From Albugo candida (taxonomy: Eukaryota > Oomycota > Peronosporomycetes > Albuginales): a stretch of 64,000 bases of DNA. The stretch covers positions 310,001 through 374,000 of the forward strand of contig JBDOQK010000014.1 of assembly GCA_040437565.1 (NCBI GenBank). The letters are read 5' to 3'. The notes under the pieces were generated by a model. It made no database searches. It was given only the letters and a program-made list of their open reading frames with translations, and was not told the DNA's origin. Position 1 is the stretch's first letter, and every line of letters starts with the position of its first letter. Position numbers and translations under genes: made by a program. Positions 12,296-22,089 of this stretch are shown here, piece by piece.

Positions 12296-13231
12296 GGAAC
12301 GATTTCCGAAATGTTCGATGAGGTTCGTCCACCATGCCAAGATAATACCAACGTTTTGCGTATTCAGATTACAAGTAGCAGCTTTATAATGCCATTCTTG
12401 GTCGCAGTGACACCATTCCGGCCATTTCATGTAGTTCTGATGGCGTTAAAAGGCATTCAAATCTGGAATTTCAATTCACCAATCCATCTGATGCCACAAT
12501 TTAAAAGTGCGTCTCCATCGAAAAGATGCGCGCCCACATTGAGTGGTCCAAAGGAACGTTGGATAAGTTGTTATACTTTCGTCGAAGAAGTTGTCCAATT
12601 CGCTGGAAAAATTGTCAACGCATCGGATACGAACTGTTAAAAAAATTGAATAAGTTGTAGCTTTAGTCTCCCCAGCAAAAAAAGAGCTTAATGTCCACCA
12701 TCTTGTCGTCAAAGATAAAAATAAAGAAGAATTGTTTGCTGAGTAGGTGAACGTGTTTTGAAACTTTTTTCTGTTTCTGACCAGGCACAATCGATTTTGC
12801 ATCGACTGCCACTGACGAATAGACTCTACTGGTATGCCCACGGGCATCGTGTAATGCCGCAGACGTGATAAAATCATCGTCTGCGCAGCCAAGAGTAGAC
12901 AACGGACAGTCCTTGCACGTCAAAGCCATACTCCAAAACCACCATAAGACGCTTGTCGGATTAAAATAATCATCGATTGAGTTGGTTTCTGGCCAAACGG
13001 AATACCCAAATACTTGGATCTCTCTGGACCCATTATGGTCAAATTTAGAATACGGGGACACGTCATGGTCCGATTTAACGAGAACAAAGATGTTTTCCTC
13101 AAGTTAAATTTCTCACCAGATCCATCGGAATAGACTTAAACGAGTTCGAGTTGCGTCAAAACACCATCTGGTTTCTCTGAAAGCAATGTCGAATCACACG
13201 CGAAAAATAATCCAGTTGCGACAATCGTGCC

Positions 13232-13680
13232 ATTAATTCAAATGCCATGTTCTTCATGTTGGCGAAGCAAATTTCCCAAAGCTTCGATCGTCATCAGAAA
13301 AAGTAATGCTGAGAGAGGATCACCTTGTTTCACTCCACGTTGCGGTGTAATGGACGGTTTGATATTTCCATTAATCATCAATCGCGCTTTTGTAATATTG
13401 TACAAAAGACGAACCCAGTCGATGAAACTTTTCAGCGCCCATTTTTCCAAAACGCGAAACATGTGCGTCCAATTGACTCGATCATAAGCTTTTTAAAAGT
13501 AGAGAGAGGTTGCACACGCTTCCTCTTCACGGTTAGGGACCAAGTCTTGAGTGTCGATGAGATCTCGAATGTGGCGTTGCATCGGCCGTCCTTGCACAAA
13601 TGCTTTTTGATCTTGATGGATCAGTTTTGGCAAAACCCGTTCCAATTGATGGTCCAATACTTTTAAAAGTAGATTGACAT
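13232..13680 (-). pseudogene. LINE-M reverse transcriptase remnant
   Basis: Best-preserved coding part of LINE-M. The frame at 13462-13238 carries the FIDWVRLLY helix and the QRGVKQGDPLSALLF motif that precedes the catalytic box in non-LTR RTs; just upstream (about 13500-13660) are pieces matching the FVRGRSI and FLDFEKAYD blocks that are clearer in the sister copy near 53150-53400. Frames change between blocks. The enzyme would prime DNA synthesis on nicked chromosomal DNA from LINE RNA. Confidence 0.7.
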
Positions 13681-14189
13681 CGGCAAAAAGTAGCGCGATC
13701 TATCGTTAGTTGCCAGGATCATGTCGTGATCGTTTTTTTATAACAGTGTGATTGCCGAGTGGCGTTGTGATCGAAGTAAGATACTTACACGATCTTCAGA
13801 CACTCACCAACCGCTTTTTAAATCAAGCTGATAAAATGCAGCTCGTGAGATGTCTATACATGGAGAGGAACTACTTCGCATGTGCTGATCGTAAAATTCT
13901 TCTCGTAAATGAAAATTTTCTCGTGCTCCTAATAAGAATAAAGAAGGAGGCAATAAAGCTTTTTCTTGATTTTCGTCGTCCAACTTTTTCAACTTTTTCC
14001 GGGTTCCAAAGTTGTCCGTGATTTTAGACTACCAGACTCGCTTTTAATTTGATCGCTTTGACGAAAATGAGGATGTTCAGATAGTCGAAATAAACATTTC
14101 CAATATCTTTGACCCAAAGGTTGAATTGAATTTGCAAAAGGTACTTTTTGTGCCAGATGATCTCCCGCATGTCGTGGACGAAAATATTC

Positions 14190-17100
14190 TGCTGAAGTGC
14201 CGGTATAGACTGAAAAGTGTCGTCCAGGGAAATACGGACGCCGTTTTTCTCGAGCGGTCTCAATGGCTAGCAGCATTTTCTCGTGATCTGACATGTTTGG
14301 GTCGTGGGGGATCAAATGTTTCGAATATAGCGCAATGGCCCGGATATCGCCGTCGATGCGCTGCGAAAGAATACCACCCTTGCAGAATCCAGAAGCATCC
14401 GTTGTTACGATGAAAGGGTGAGCAAAGGCCGGCCAGTTCAGAGTCAGAGACTACTGAAGTGCAAGTTGCAACGCGTTAAACGATTTTGCTGATCGTTCCC
14501 CCCGTTCCATTGAGTATCTTGCTTGGTTAGCTCTCAGAGAGGACGCGATATCCGTTCTATTCCCAGAAAACTCAGCAACTCCTTGCGATGTAGGCGCTTG
14601 ACATGCTGCAGTTGTATCTGTTTTCTTTGGAGTGACGCGCAGACTTCTTCGGAAACCAAATTCTCTAAGAATGCTATTTCCTTACGACTAAACACGACAG
14701 GAGAGATGAGAGCAAAGCTGGTCCTTGCGTAACACTTCCCATACGGCGCGAACATGGCTGACATGGTGCTCTATTGTTAGGGATAAGACGCATGTGCAGT
14801 CGAGATACACGGCAACAAACGTTCTGGGAGTATAGAACAACGTTCGCGTGAGACGTGACCAGACTCCAGGCATTTTTTCATTTTTTGCATATAAACCTAT
14901 TGGTGCCACACACCATTGATACATTTATTTTCAGTTATTGAAGCAGTATAGGGTGAACTTGATGGCAACACTACCATTTAATGAGCGAGAAGCGTAAAAT
15001 AGTTGCATCCAACCATGCGGGCGAATGGCTCTTTGATCAATGGCAAAGGAAGCTTTGTCACGACTGACATGCTATCAACATAGCGATAGATAAGAACCTA
15101 TCGAATAGTATTTGAGACCCATGGAGAGTTTGATACTTCAATCAATCCTTTTCGTATGTTCTCTTCAACGAACTTATGCAGTGCGTCTTGCTCAGCCTTC
15201 GAAAAACGGATGGGAGCACAAGAGCTTGGCACGCATCATTCTGCATTTGCAAATCGAAGTTAAGTGATCGTGTTAAAGGCATTTCATTCGGGAGCTGTTA
15301 TGGAATACGTCCTTGTACTTGTCCAGAACTGGTTTTAACTCCAGCTGGATTTCCAATTGTTCTACGTGGGTAACTTTCAATTTATACATCTCCTCATAGG
15401 ATCCACTTCTCATCTTATCTTTGAAGGTCAAATCATCCACGTCTTCGAACTTAGTGTGGGCTGCGATTCCAATCCGCTTCTTACGCAAATTTATCTTTGG
15501 GTTGTACTTGGTGAACCATGGTTGACCAGATATCAAGTCATGTGTATCCGGTAATTCCCATTCCGTGAATCGCATCTTAGGGAGCTCAATACCATCTATA
15601 TGAATGGTACTGTATCTTCCGATCTCTTCGTGACCTGACTCGATGTACGCGTTCCATCAAAACGATGCTCTTGTACCTTTTCGCGCTTAGCACTTTTGAT
15701 ACCAGACCGGATTTGATCAAGTTTGCTGGCGCACTAGAGTCAGTCAAAATCTTGACTGATTTATCCATTGACACCATCACGCACTAGTAGTAGACTCAGA
15801 CTTGGCATTCTCGATCCAGAGTTGCTTGATGCTAAGCCAATAGGCTCTACCTCAGATTTCGTTTGGACTCCCACGACATTGATCGTGACACGAACGTAAA
15901 CAATTGTTTCATGTTATTTCTCGCGGATCTCCATAATATAGATATTCTGTTGATTTACATGCTGCTTATACTCTCGGCCGGAACGATTGTTTCCTTTAAC
16001 ATTACGTGCTCGGGGATAATTACGCTGTGCGAATCGGTGATTCGTACTATCGCACTTGAAGCACAAATCTCTGCGGCGACATTCGTCACGAGACAGAATC
16101 TTCAGATTTCTAATTTGCATTGGCTCTGGACCATTGTTCAATTAATATGGACGCCTTTTTTCGTACGATCTGACTCTCAGTCTATCGTGGTGGGTTCCTT
16201 GGGAACATCTCGGTGTATGAGTGCGGTCAAAGCTCAACACAACAGTAATATCTTCGGATAGTGCTGTACAGCGACGGTACTGAACCTCTTCTTTCATACG
16301 AACTGAATGTCCACGTAGGATGTACATGATCTGGTCCAGCTCGCTCATTTCTCGGACTTGAGTGACTACGTGGCGGAATTTTCCTACATAATCAGAGAGA
16401 ATTTCGCAGGAACTTATTCACGTTCGAAATTTCTGAAGAAGTCTTCCACGTCTGTGACATACTGCTTCTGAATCACATATCCCTGAGAGAGTCCTTGCTT
16501 TAGTGTCTCGCCTAAGGCGTCGAGGTTTTTTTGAGAAAGTTCCTGGATCTCACAGTCCACTCCTCTTGCAATGAAGTACTGTTCCACTTGCTCCTTGTAG
16601 AGCTGGAATAATTCGTCCAGTCTACCTCCATACGTCGGAAGATTCATACCCTCTAGCTTACTTTCCGAAAGGTATTTTGACTTTTGAGAATTTCTCGAGT
16701 AGCTGTGCATGTCTTTCAATAGTCGCGACAATAGAGTCCAGCAAGTTTGCATGCTGATCGGAGGTCATCGGGTTGGACATTATTTCAGCAATACAGATAT
16801 TAACTGATGTTAACGATTGGTTGAATGTAGGTGGTTGATGTGGGGTCTTTTTACGGCACTTGGTACTTCTCCTGACAGCCTTTGGACCGGATTTGGAGGA
16901 GTTTTTCGAGTTTGCGTACGGTTGTTGGCGGGTGGGTACGACTTTGTACCCAAGAGACTCGGATGGTTTCGCTTTTGAGCGGCGACGGCGGTGCTGCAGG
17001 GACGGTTAGTACGGCGGGGATGGTGGTGAGAAGAGTACCAGCAAGTGCTACCAGATGTGGAGAGTTTAATTCACAAGATATATTTGTAACTAAAGAATGA

Positions 17101-17256
17101 TTAAGGCTTTAGTTCTCTACCCTGTGCTATCTCTAAGCCTATCCTTTGAATGACGCCATACTGTGACGTCATGACCCACACAACATGCTTTGCTGCGTGG
17201 CCCTAACACACCCGGGTACGTGCTCTGTCATACCCCACGTACCCGGCGGCCTGACA
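14190..17256 (-). mobile_element. Ty3/gypsy element, gypsy-H, 5' part
   Basis: From its 5' LTR (17056-17256) downward: leader, gag about 16750-15910 with a CCHC knuckle near 16070 (CFKC...), aspartic protease about 15740, reverse transcriptase about 15570-14500 (YQW, APIG and VYLD blocks at 14924-14780), and the start of RNase H to about 14190. There LINE-M begins, and I see no gypsy integrase beyond it. Broken, with many breaks. A related but separate gypsy is at 25195-30968. Confidence 0.8.
17056..17256 (-). repeat. gypsy-H 5' LTR with hairpin and bZIP-type palindrome
   Basis: Bounded by TGTGGAG at 17056 and CTGACA at 17256 (TG...CA), 201 bp. Inside are a perfect 11-bp inverted repeat, CCGGGTACGTG (17212-17222) and CACGTACCCGG (17236-17246) with a 13-nt loop, and the palindrome TGACGTCA (17164-17171), the consensus core for CREB/ATF-type bZIP proteins. 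The LTR of gypsy-I starts and ends with similar words (TGTTGTGGAG...TGACA). Confidence 0.7.
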
Positions 17257-18057
17257 TATACAAATCCATCGAATTACCGGAGGCACTTCAGAGCGTATAA
17301 AGTCTTATTGGGAAACGGCAATGAAAGAAGGAATTTAACCTTCAAAGAACAACCAAGTATGGAAAATGTTAGTGACACCATCAAATGCAAATTAGCTACA
17401 TACAAAATGGGCGTATAAGACGGAACCTGACGGGAATGGGGTTTGGAATGAACTTGACGTAACAGGAGCTATCAGAGTATGATTTGGATGCCACCAAGGA
17501 TCTTTCACTTTGTTTGAAGAGAAGCCTTTATTGTTTGAAGCAGGCTGAAAGGCTATGACACCAGCTGCTACATATAAAACTCACCAACATAGGACGTATC
17601 TAATGCATGACGGGCACATGCTTGTGTTTCAACTCAGACATTGATGGGACTTTTCTTGTTGGTACCTATGTGGATGATCTCTTGGGTACTGGTACCGGTA
17701 ATGGGCGGGAAGACGTTTTTTTTCCACAAGTGGGGTGTCTTAAACTGATAGACCTTGGACTTGCCGACAAAATTTCTTGGAATGTGTGCTCACTATGATT
17801 CCACGTCCGGGTACAGAATTGATCAACAGCGGTGTATTATTGAACTACTAATCGAGAATGGTCTCGATAAAGCTAACTCCGTGCAAGGTCCAATGGGAGG
17901 GGATTTTTTGTCTGATGATCAATTTGAAGGAGATGTATTAGTTAAAGGCAGCGGGTCCTGGTACACCTGAGCAGCCGACAATCAAGAATTTTCAGTCGCT
18001 GCTTGCGAGTTTACTTTGGATTGCTCGCTGGACCCGACCGGATATATCTTTGCAGTA

Positions 18058-18092
18058 CAGTAGCCTACAAAAGTATATGTTATTTTTCCAAA
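18058..18092 (+). repeat. Tc1 left terminal inverted repeat
   Basis: Starts CAGTAGCCTACAAAA and continues through a GTTATTTTT word that also appears, inverted, at the right end. Confidence 0.85.
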
Positions 18093-18171
18093 TCCACACC
18101 ACAAAAAATAAGATAAGAGGACTATCCAGCCATATTACTTTATGTTTCCGACATCAAACCATTTTTGAATA

Positions 18172-19145
18172 ATGAAGACACGTTTAAGCACTGAGAAAAA
18201 AGCTACCATTGTCGGATTGCATCAGGCAGGCTTGAAACAGCGGGAAATCACTGCCTAAACAGGGTTCACCCAGTCAACCATTTCGACAGTGCTATATAAC
18301 TGGCGTAAAAAGGGTACGGTGGAGGGTACTATGACCGCAGGTCTATTGGGCGCACTGTGATGTAGAACCGGCGGGCGCCACTAGCAGAAATTCGAACATG
18401 CGAATACTTTGGCATCTCCAGCCACAATCCGTAGCGACCTCCATGAAATGGGCTTCAAGAGCCGCATTGCCGCCAAGAAGCCTTTTTTGACGGATAAACA
18501 CAAGGTTGAGAGACTGGCGTTTGCTCGGAAATAAAAAAATTGGACAGTAGAGGACTAGAAGAAGGTCATTTGGACCGACTAGTCCACCTTTGAGATTGGC
18601 AAGAATTCTCGTCAAATTGTTGCGTGGCGTCGCGTTGATGAGAAGTTCAATTTTGAGTTGTTGGCGCCAACAGTTAGGAGTGGACGGTTCTCGGTGATAA
18701 TCTGGGATGCTTTTGCTGGTGAGAGGATTCTACAGATGGTCATCATGCCACCCCGACATCGCATTGCTACCGACTTTGCAATCTATGACTCTGTCCTTGG
18801 ACCATGGATGGACGACCAGGATGACGTAAAAGACCTAATTCCTATGAGGGATGGTGTGCCAGTCCACCGTAGTAGTGCAGCAAATGATGACGTGATAAGA
18901 GGTCGCTTGCAAAGCTAGAATGACCTGCCCAAAGTCCTGATCTCAACCTCATCAAAAATCTGTGGAAGAATCTGAAAGATGCCGTCCAGAACCGCGACAG
19001 GCCAAAAAACGTCGAAGAAATGCCTACCATACTTGGTGAGAAATACCACAAGGTATCCCTCTAGATGCTTCGATGCCTAGTAGAGTCAATGCCAAGGCAA
19101 ATCGCTGCTATTCTTGCTGCCAAAGGGTGGAGCAACTCACTGGTA
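18172..19145 (+). pseudogene. Tc1-like transposase, inactivated
   Basis: Begins with ATG at 18172. The first 60 codons give a helix-turn-helix DNA-binding region (KQREITA...STISTVLYNW), followed by the second DNA-binding part (SPATIRSDLHEMGFKSR near 18420) and the DDE nuclease region. Catalytic blocks: IWTD near 18568 (first Asp present, followed by a stop), RDGVPVH near 18850 (second Asp present), and near 18940 LNLIKNLWK, where Tc1 enzymes have the Glu of LNPIENLW, so the third catalytic residue is Lys here. Several stop codons (for example near 18257, 18358, 18530, 18556, 18574 and 18917) and frame changes break it. The enzyme would have excised and pasted the element at TA sites. Confidence 0.9.
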
Positions 19146-19319
19146 AACCCTCCCCAATGGCACGCACATTTTCGACGAGCAATGCAAGTCCTGAATATAA
19201 ATACTATCGTAGCGACTTCTAATAGACTTCATTATCAGCCTTGGGCGTTTTTTTTAGAATTGTTGTGGCTCTTTGATCATCATAAAATTGATTCTTTAAA
19301 GCGATAATTCAACCGTCAA

Positions 19320-19354
19320 ATGAAAAATAACGTATACGTTTTTGTAGGCTACTG
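19320..19354 (-). repeat. Tc1 right terminal inverted repeat
   Basis: Ends TTTTTGTAGGCTACTG at 19354, then TA. Read on the minus strand it matches the left end. Confidence 0.85.
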
Positions 19355-19928
19355 TACATGATCATTCTCGGCGTGCACATGCACCAAATTTTGGCGATTT
19401 AAAATTGGCGAAAAGGATTGTGCGATACTTGGCTCGAAGTGCTAATCTAAAGTTAGCCATGTACTGTAACGATGGACCGAATCTACCACTTCACATCGAG
19501 TGTATTACTGATGCTGCCATCGCTGGAGATGAGCGAGACAATGTTCTTGGGATGGCATTGCAAAAAGCAAACGGCAGTGGCGTTGTCGACCACTAAGTCT
19601 GAATGTGTGGCTTCGTCGCTCGGTGCCAAAGAGCTTCTTGGTTTCAAAGAATTGGCGGCAGAGCGTGGAATCCAAGTTGCGCTTTCTATGACTATTAAAA
19701 TAGACAGGCAAGCTGCTATCAAGCAAGTTGTGAATGAAGCGAGTTCCAAGCATGCGGATGTGCGTCTGAAGTTTATTGTTGATTACTACCGTAAATGTAC
19801 TATTCAGCCTAACTACGTGACCACGCACGATATGCAAGCTGACATTCTGAGGAAGCCAATTCCAGCGCCTCTACTACAGGCTTTGCATACTTCTGTTGGT
19901 CTCTAGTAGACACAAGCCCCGGGAAGAG

Positions 19929-20145
19929 TGTCAGAAGATGATATCTGATCGAGTGGGTTGTTGCCAGGTCTCTGGCCTCCTCGGTACCATTTCTGACAGG
20001 ATTTGATGATTTAAGTCCAGCAGGCGATAGAAGAGGCAGTACGGTGTGAAATGATGCAGGTGTTAAAGCAGGTTTCTAGTAGGTACGACTGTAATATTGG
20101 TAACATACTCACTCTACAAAAAACTTCTTTGACGAACTTCCTAGC
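19929..20145 (+). repeat. copia-3 LTR shared by two internal regions
   Basis: Starts TGTCAGAAGATG at 19929 after a purine-rich stretch and the end of copia-3 RNase H. It is followed at 20146 by TGGTATCAAAGGTTATG, which looks like a primer-binding site, and then by a new gag start. One LTR therefore closes one internal region and opens another. The right end is taken as the base before the primer-binding site; a clean CA terminus is not evident. Confidence 0.55.
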
Positions 20146-20383
20146 TGGTATCAAAGGTTATGATATCAATGGCGGGTAAGAAAGTGTTCAAAGACGCTTC
20201 ACCAGACTACGCATAATCGCGTACACGAAAGAAACGCAGATGGGCTCTCGCGAAAGAAGTGCCACTGAGGAGTCTTGGACGCTCGCGAAATGGGGTATGA
20301 CAATTATGGAATCTGTAGCAGGCATTGACGTTACTACAGAGATTGCAAAGATTTCTTCTAGGCTAGACTCTAGTTTGTCAAGG

Positions 20384-20733
20384 ATTTCATTACACTGTTT
20401 ATCTGGTTTTTTAACTACCTTCCTTATCTTATTATGAGCCCCTGACCGTGTGAATATCACTTAAGTCTAACTTCAAACCTAGGGAGGCAGATATTTTCCA
20501 AGCTTATTNNNNNNNNNNNNNNNNNNNNNNNNNNNNNNNNNNNNNNNNNNNNNNNNNNNNNNNNNNNNNNNNNNNNNNNNNNNNNNNNNNNNNNNNNNNN
20601 NNNNNNNNATTTCATTACACTGTTTATCTGGTTTTTTAACTACCTTCCTTATCTTATTATGAGCCCCTGACCGTGTGAATATCACTTAAGTCTAACTTCA
20701 AACCTAGGGAGGCAGATATTTTCCAAGCTTATT
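20384..20733. repeat. 125-bp duplication flanking a gap (assembly overlap)
   Basis: 20384-20508 and 20609-20733 are identical, with 100 N between. Contig overlap inside the SINE. Confidence 0.93.
20509..20608. other. assembly gap
   Basis: One hundred N inside the SINE at 20374-20841. Confidence 0.95.
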
Positions 20734-21904
20734 GCTTAGGTGGGCTCAAACCGCTGCCCACACTGCCGGGGATCGAACTCACGACCTCCGGCAGGAGGTC
20801 CGTGCGCTCAAGTGCTTAACCAAATGAGCTGGGTACGGACCCTAGGCTAGACTCTAGGGAATGTGATCGTCAGGGGTCTAGTCATTTTGGTGCTGATGGC
20901 CGTGTGGAGCCATCTTATAGTTTGAACGGAGGTGGATTTGGATCGATGCGGCAGGTACCACGGCCTGAAGCGAAAGTGGACTTTGGTATTGGTGGGATTA
21001 CCTCAAGTTTCTTTCCTCTGCGTAGTGGAGTACATGGTCCTGCTGCTCGCGCGTGGCAAGAAAAGTTTTAAGGACAGTACTAGCAGAAGCTCGAATATGA
21101 GCGCAACAGCATGCAGCACCAAGTCCAGTATGAGTTGCACCAAGGGGCAGAGAAGCTCCGAGAAGAGCTCCAGCGCCAAAAGGATGTGCATATGCGCTTA
21201 CAAGAACAGCTAAATTTCCGTGCTAGTGATAAACCCATGGAGTATCGTGTGGTGGGCGAACAGGACCCGAACTATGTCAAGATCCCTGATTCGAGTGAAG
21301 GCAAGATACGCATCGATCCTTTTGATGGATCTGAAGTATACAAGGGGATGGAGCTGGATTTGTGCAATGAGTTCATCTACTGCTGGTAAAGATTGACTAA
21401 GCTGAGCGAGCGTGCGGATTGCGCTGGTCGCAGGAGTATAAGGTGTCTCGATTTTGAGAATTTCTTTGCGGTAAATCTGCGAGATAATCTAATCAGTGTG
21501 AATCCCAGCGATACAAAGCACGTTTAGCCGCGCGTGGAAATGAACAAATTCTTGGTTGTGATTATAACGTACTCCACTTTTGCATCTGTGATGGAACTGT
21601 TGAGCGTAAAATATTATTTTGGCTTGGCCAGAGTATGAAGAGTCTTGGCACATCATGACAACATATAAAACGCGTGTTTTCAAGCTAACAAGGAAGAGGA
21701 GCTCGACATTTTTTTTATAAATATAGCGTAAGATTCTCAAGACCCGATTTGCGACGGCTTCCGCATCCGAGCTGACATGATGAAGAAGGCACTTCATGCG
21801 CCGACTTTGGAAGAGTTAAAGACTTATGTCAGTCTGCACCACAATTGAAAGATTTGTCAAGACTGGAATGTGCACTTGAGAAACGAAAACACGCACGATG
21901 GAGG

Positions 21905-22025
21905 AGTGTTGGAAATCGACTGATGTTGAAGTTTGTGCATGTGGAATTTGGCGGAGACTTTATTTTGTTAGTTGATGCGTGTCGTATTTTCTACCAATCA
22001 AGGAGCATAATCATGCAAGTACTCG
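21905..22025 (+). repeat. copia-2 LTR fragment
   Basis: The words GTTGAAGTTTGTGCATG (about 21925), TTGATGCGTG (about 21972) and TTTTCTACCAATCAAG match, in order, the complement of the copia-2 LTRs near 5860 and 10640. No copia-2 coding sequence adjoins it, so it is a lone or cut LTR. Confidence 0.55.
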
Positions 22026-22089
22026 GCTTTAGTAAGATTGGCGGACACATTCAACTTTTCGTTAATTCAATCTCATTTTTAGCCAATGG

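Larger units (their letters stand above)
10901..14190 (-). mobile_element. L1/Tx1-like LINE, 5'-truncated copy (LINE-M)
   Basis: The 3' end (lowest coordinate) opens with GTTGAAGGTGTCTATATAAC at 10901, shared with the LINE ends at 26477 and 50763. Upstream of it lie a C-terminal Cys/His region (about 11580-11690, Cys...Cys...Glu-Ser-Asp-Arg-His-His...Glu-Tyr-Asp), and reverse transcriptase at 13238-13500 with QRGVKQGDPLS, the LINE RT block 4. The element stops near 14190 within the end of the endonuclease domain (GDHLA box), where gypsy-H RNase H begins. 5' truncation of this sort is typical of target-primed reverse transcription. Many stops and frame changes: a dead copy. Confidence 0.85.
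18058..19354 (+). mobile_element. Tc1-like DNA transposon, full length, inactive
   Basis: The ends are inverted copies: CAGTAGCCTACAAAAGTATA at 18058 and its near-complement ending GTAGGCTACTG at 19354, each bounded by TA (18056-18057 and 19355-19356), the standard target duplication of Tc1/mariner. Length 1297 bp and a single transposase gene fit the family. It sits inside copia-3 RNase H, so it is younger than that copy. The two terminal repeats still match over about 30 bp with a few differences. Confidence 0.93.
17257..20145 (+). mobile_element. Ty1/copia element, family copia-3, 3' part, split by Tc1
   Basis: Reverse transcriptase with the YVDD box near 17671, RT end near 17970, then RNase H resuming after the Tc1 insertion (19357 onward; DAAIAGDE near 19512) to a terminator about 19907, then an LTR from 19929. 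The 5' side is cut at 17257, directly at the end of the gypsy-H LTR. Different family from copia-1 and copia-2. Broken with several breaks. It is the host of the Tc1 element at 18058-19354. Confidence 0.8.
20374..20841 (-). mobile_element. tRNA-derived SINE, complete copy with 16-bp target duplication
   Basis: On the minus strand the head (from 20841) has a pol III A box (AGCTCATTTGG, forward complement at 20820-20830) and B box (GAGTTCGATCCCC, complement at 20768-20780), then a unique body ending ...AAATCCTTGACAAA. It is flanked by CTAGGCTAGACTCTAG at 20358-20373 and 20842-20857, a perfect 16-bp target duplication in copia-3 gag. An assembly gap (20509-20608) plus 125-bp overlap inflate it; the true length is about 243 bp. 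Other copies: 39114-39297, 44194-44438 and 50551-50762. It has no protein and would depend on a LINE enzyme. Confidence 0.92.
20146..21845 (+). mobile_element. copia-3 gag region fragment, carries a SINE
   Basis: Starts with the primer-binding-like site at 20146 and an ATG near 20169. After the SINE (20374-20841) the gag-like sequence goes on, with a coiled-coil stretch (about 21110-21210, many Gln/Glu/Arg) and a conserved-looking block KIRIDPFDGS near 21306, until about 21845. No protease, integrase or RT follows; a copia-2 LTR piece and a LINE come next. A broken fossil. Confidence 0.6.
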
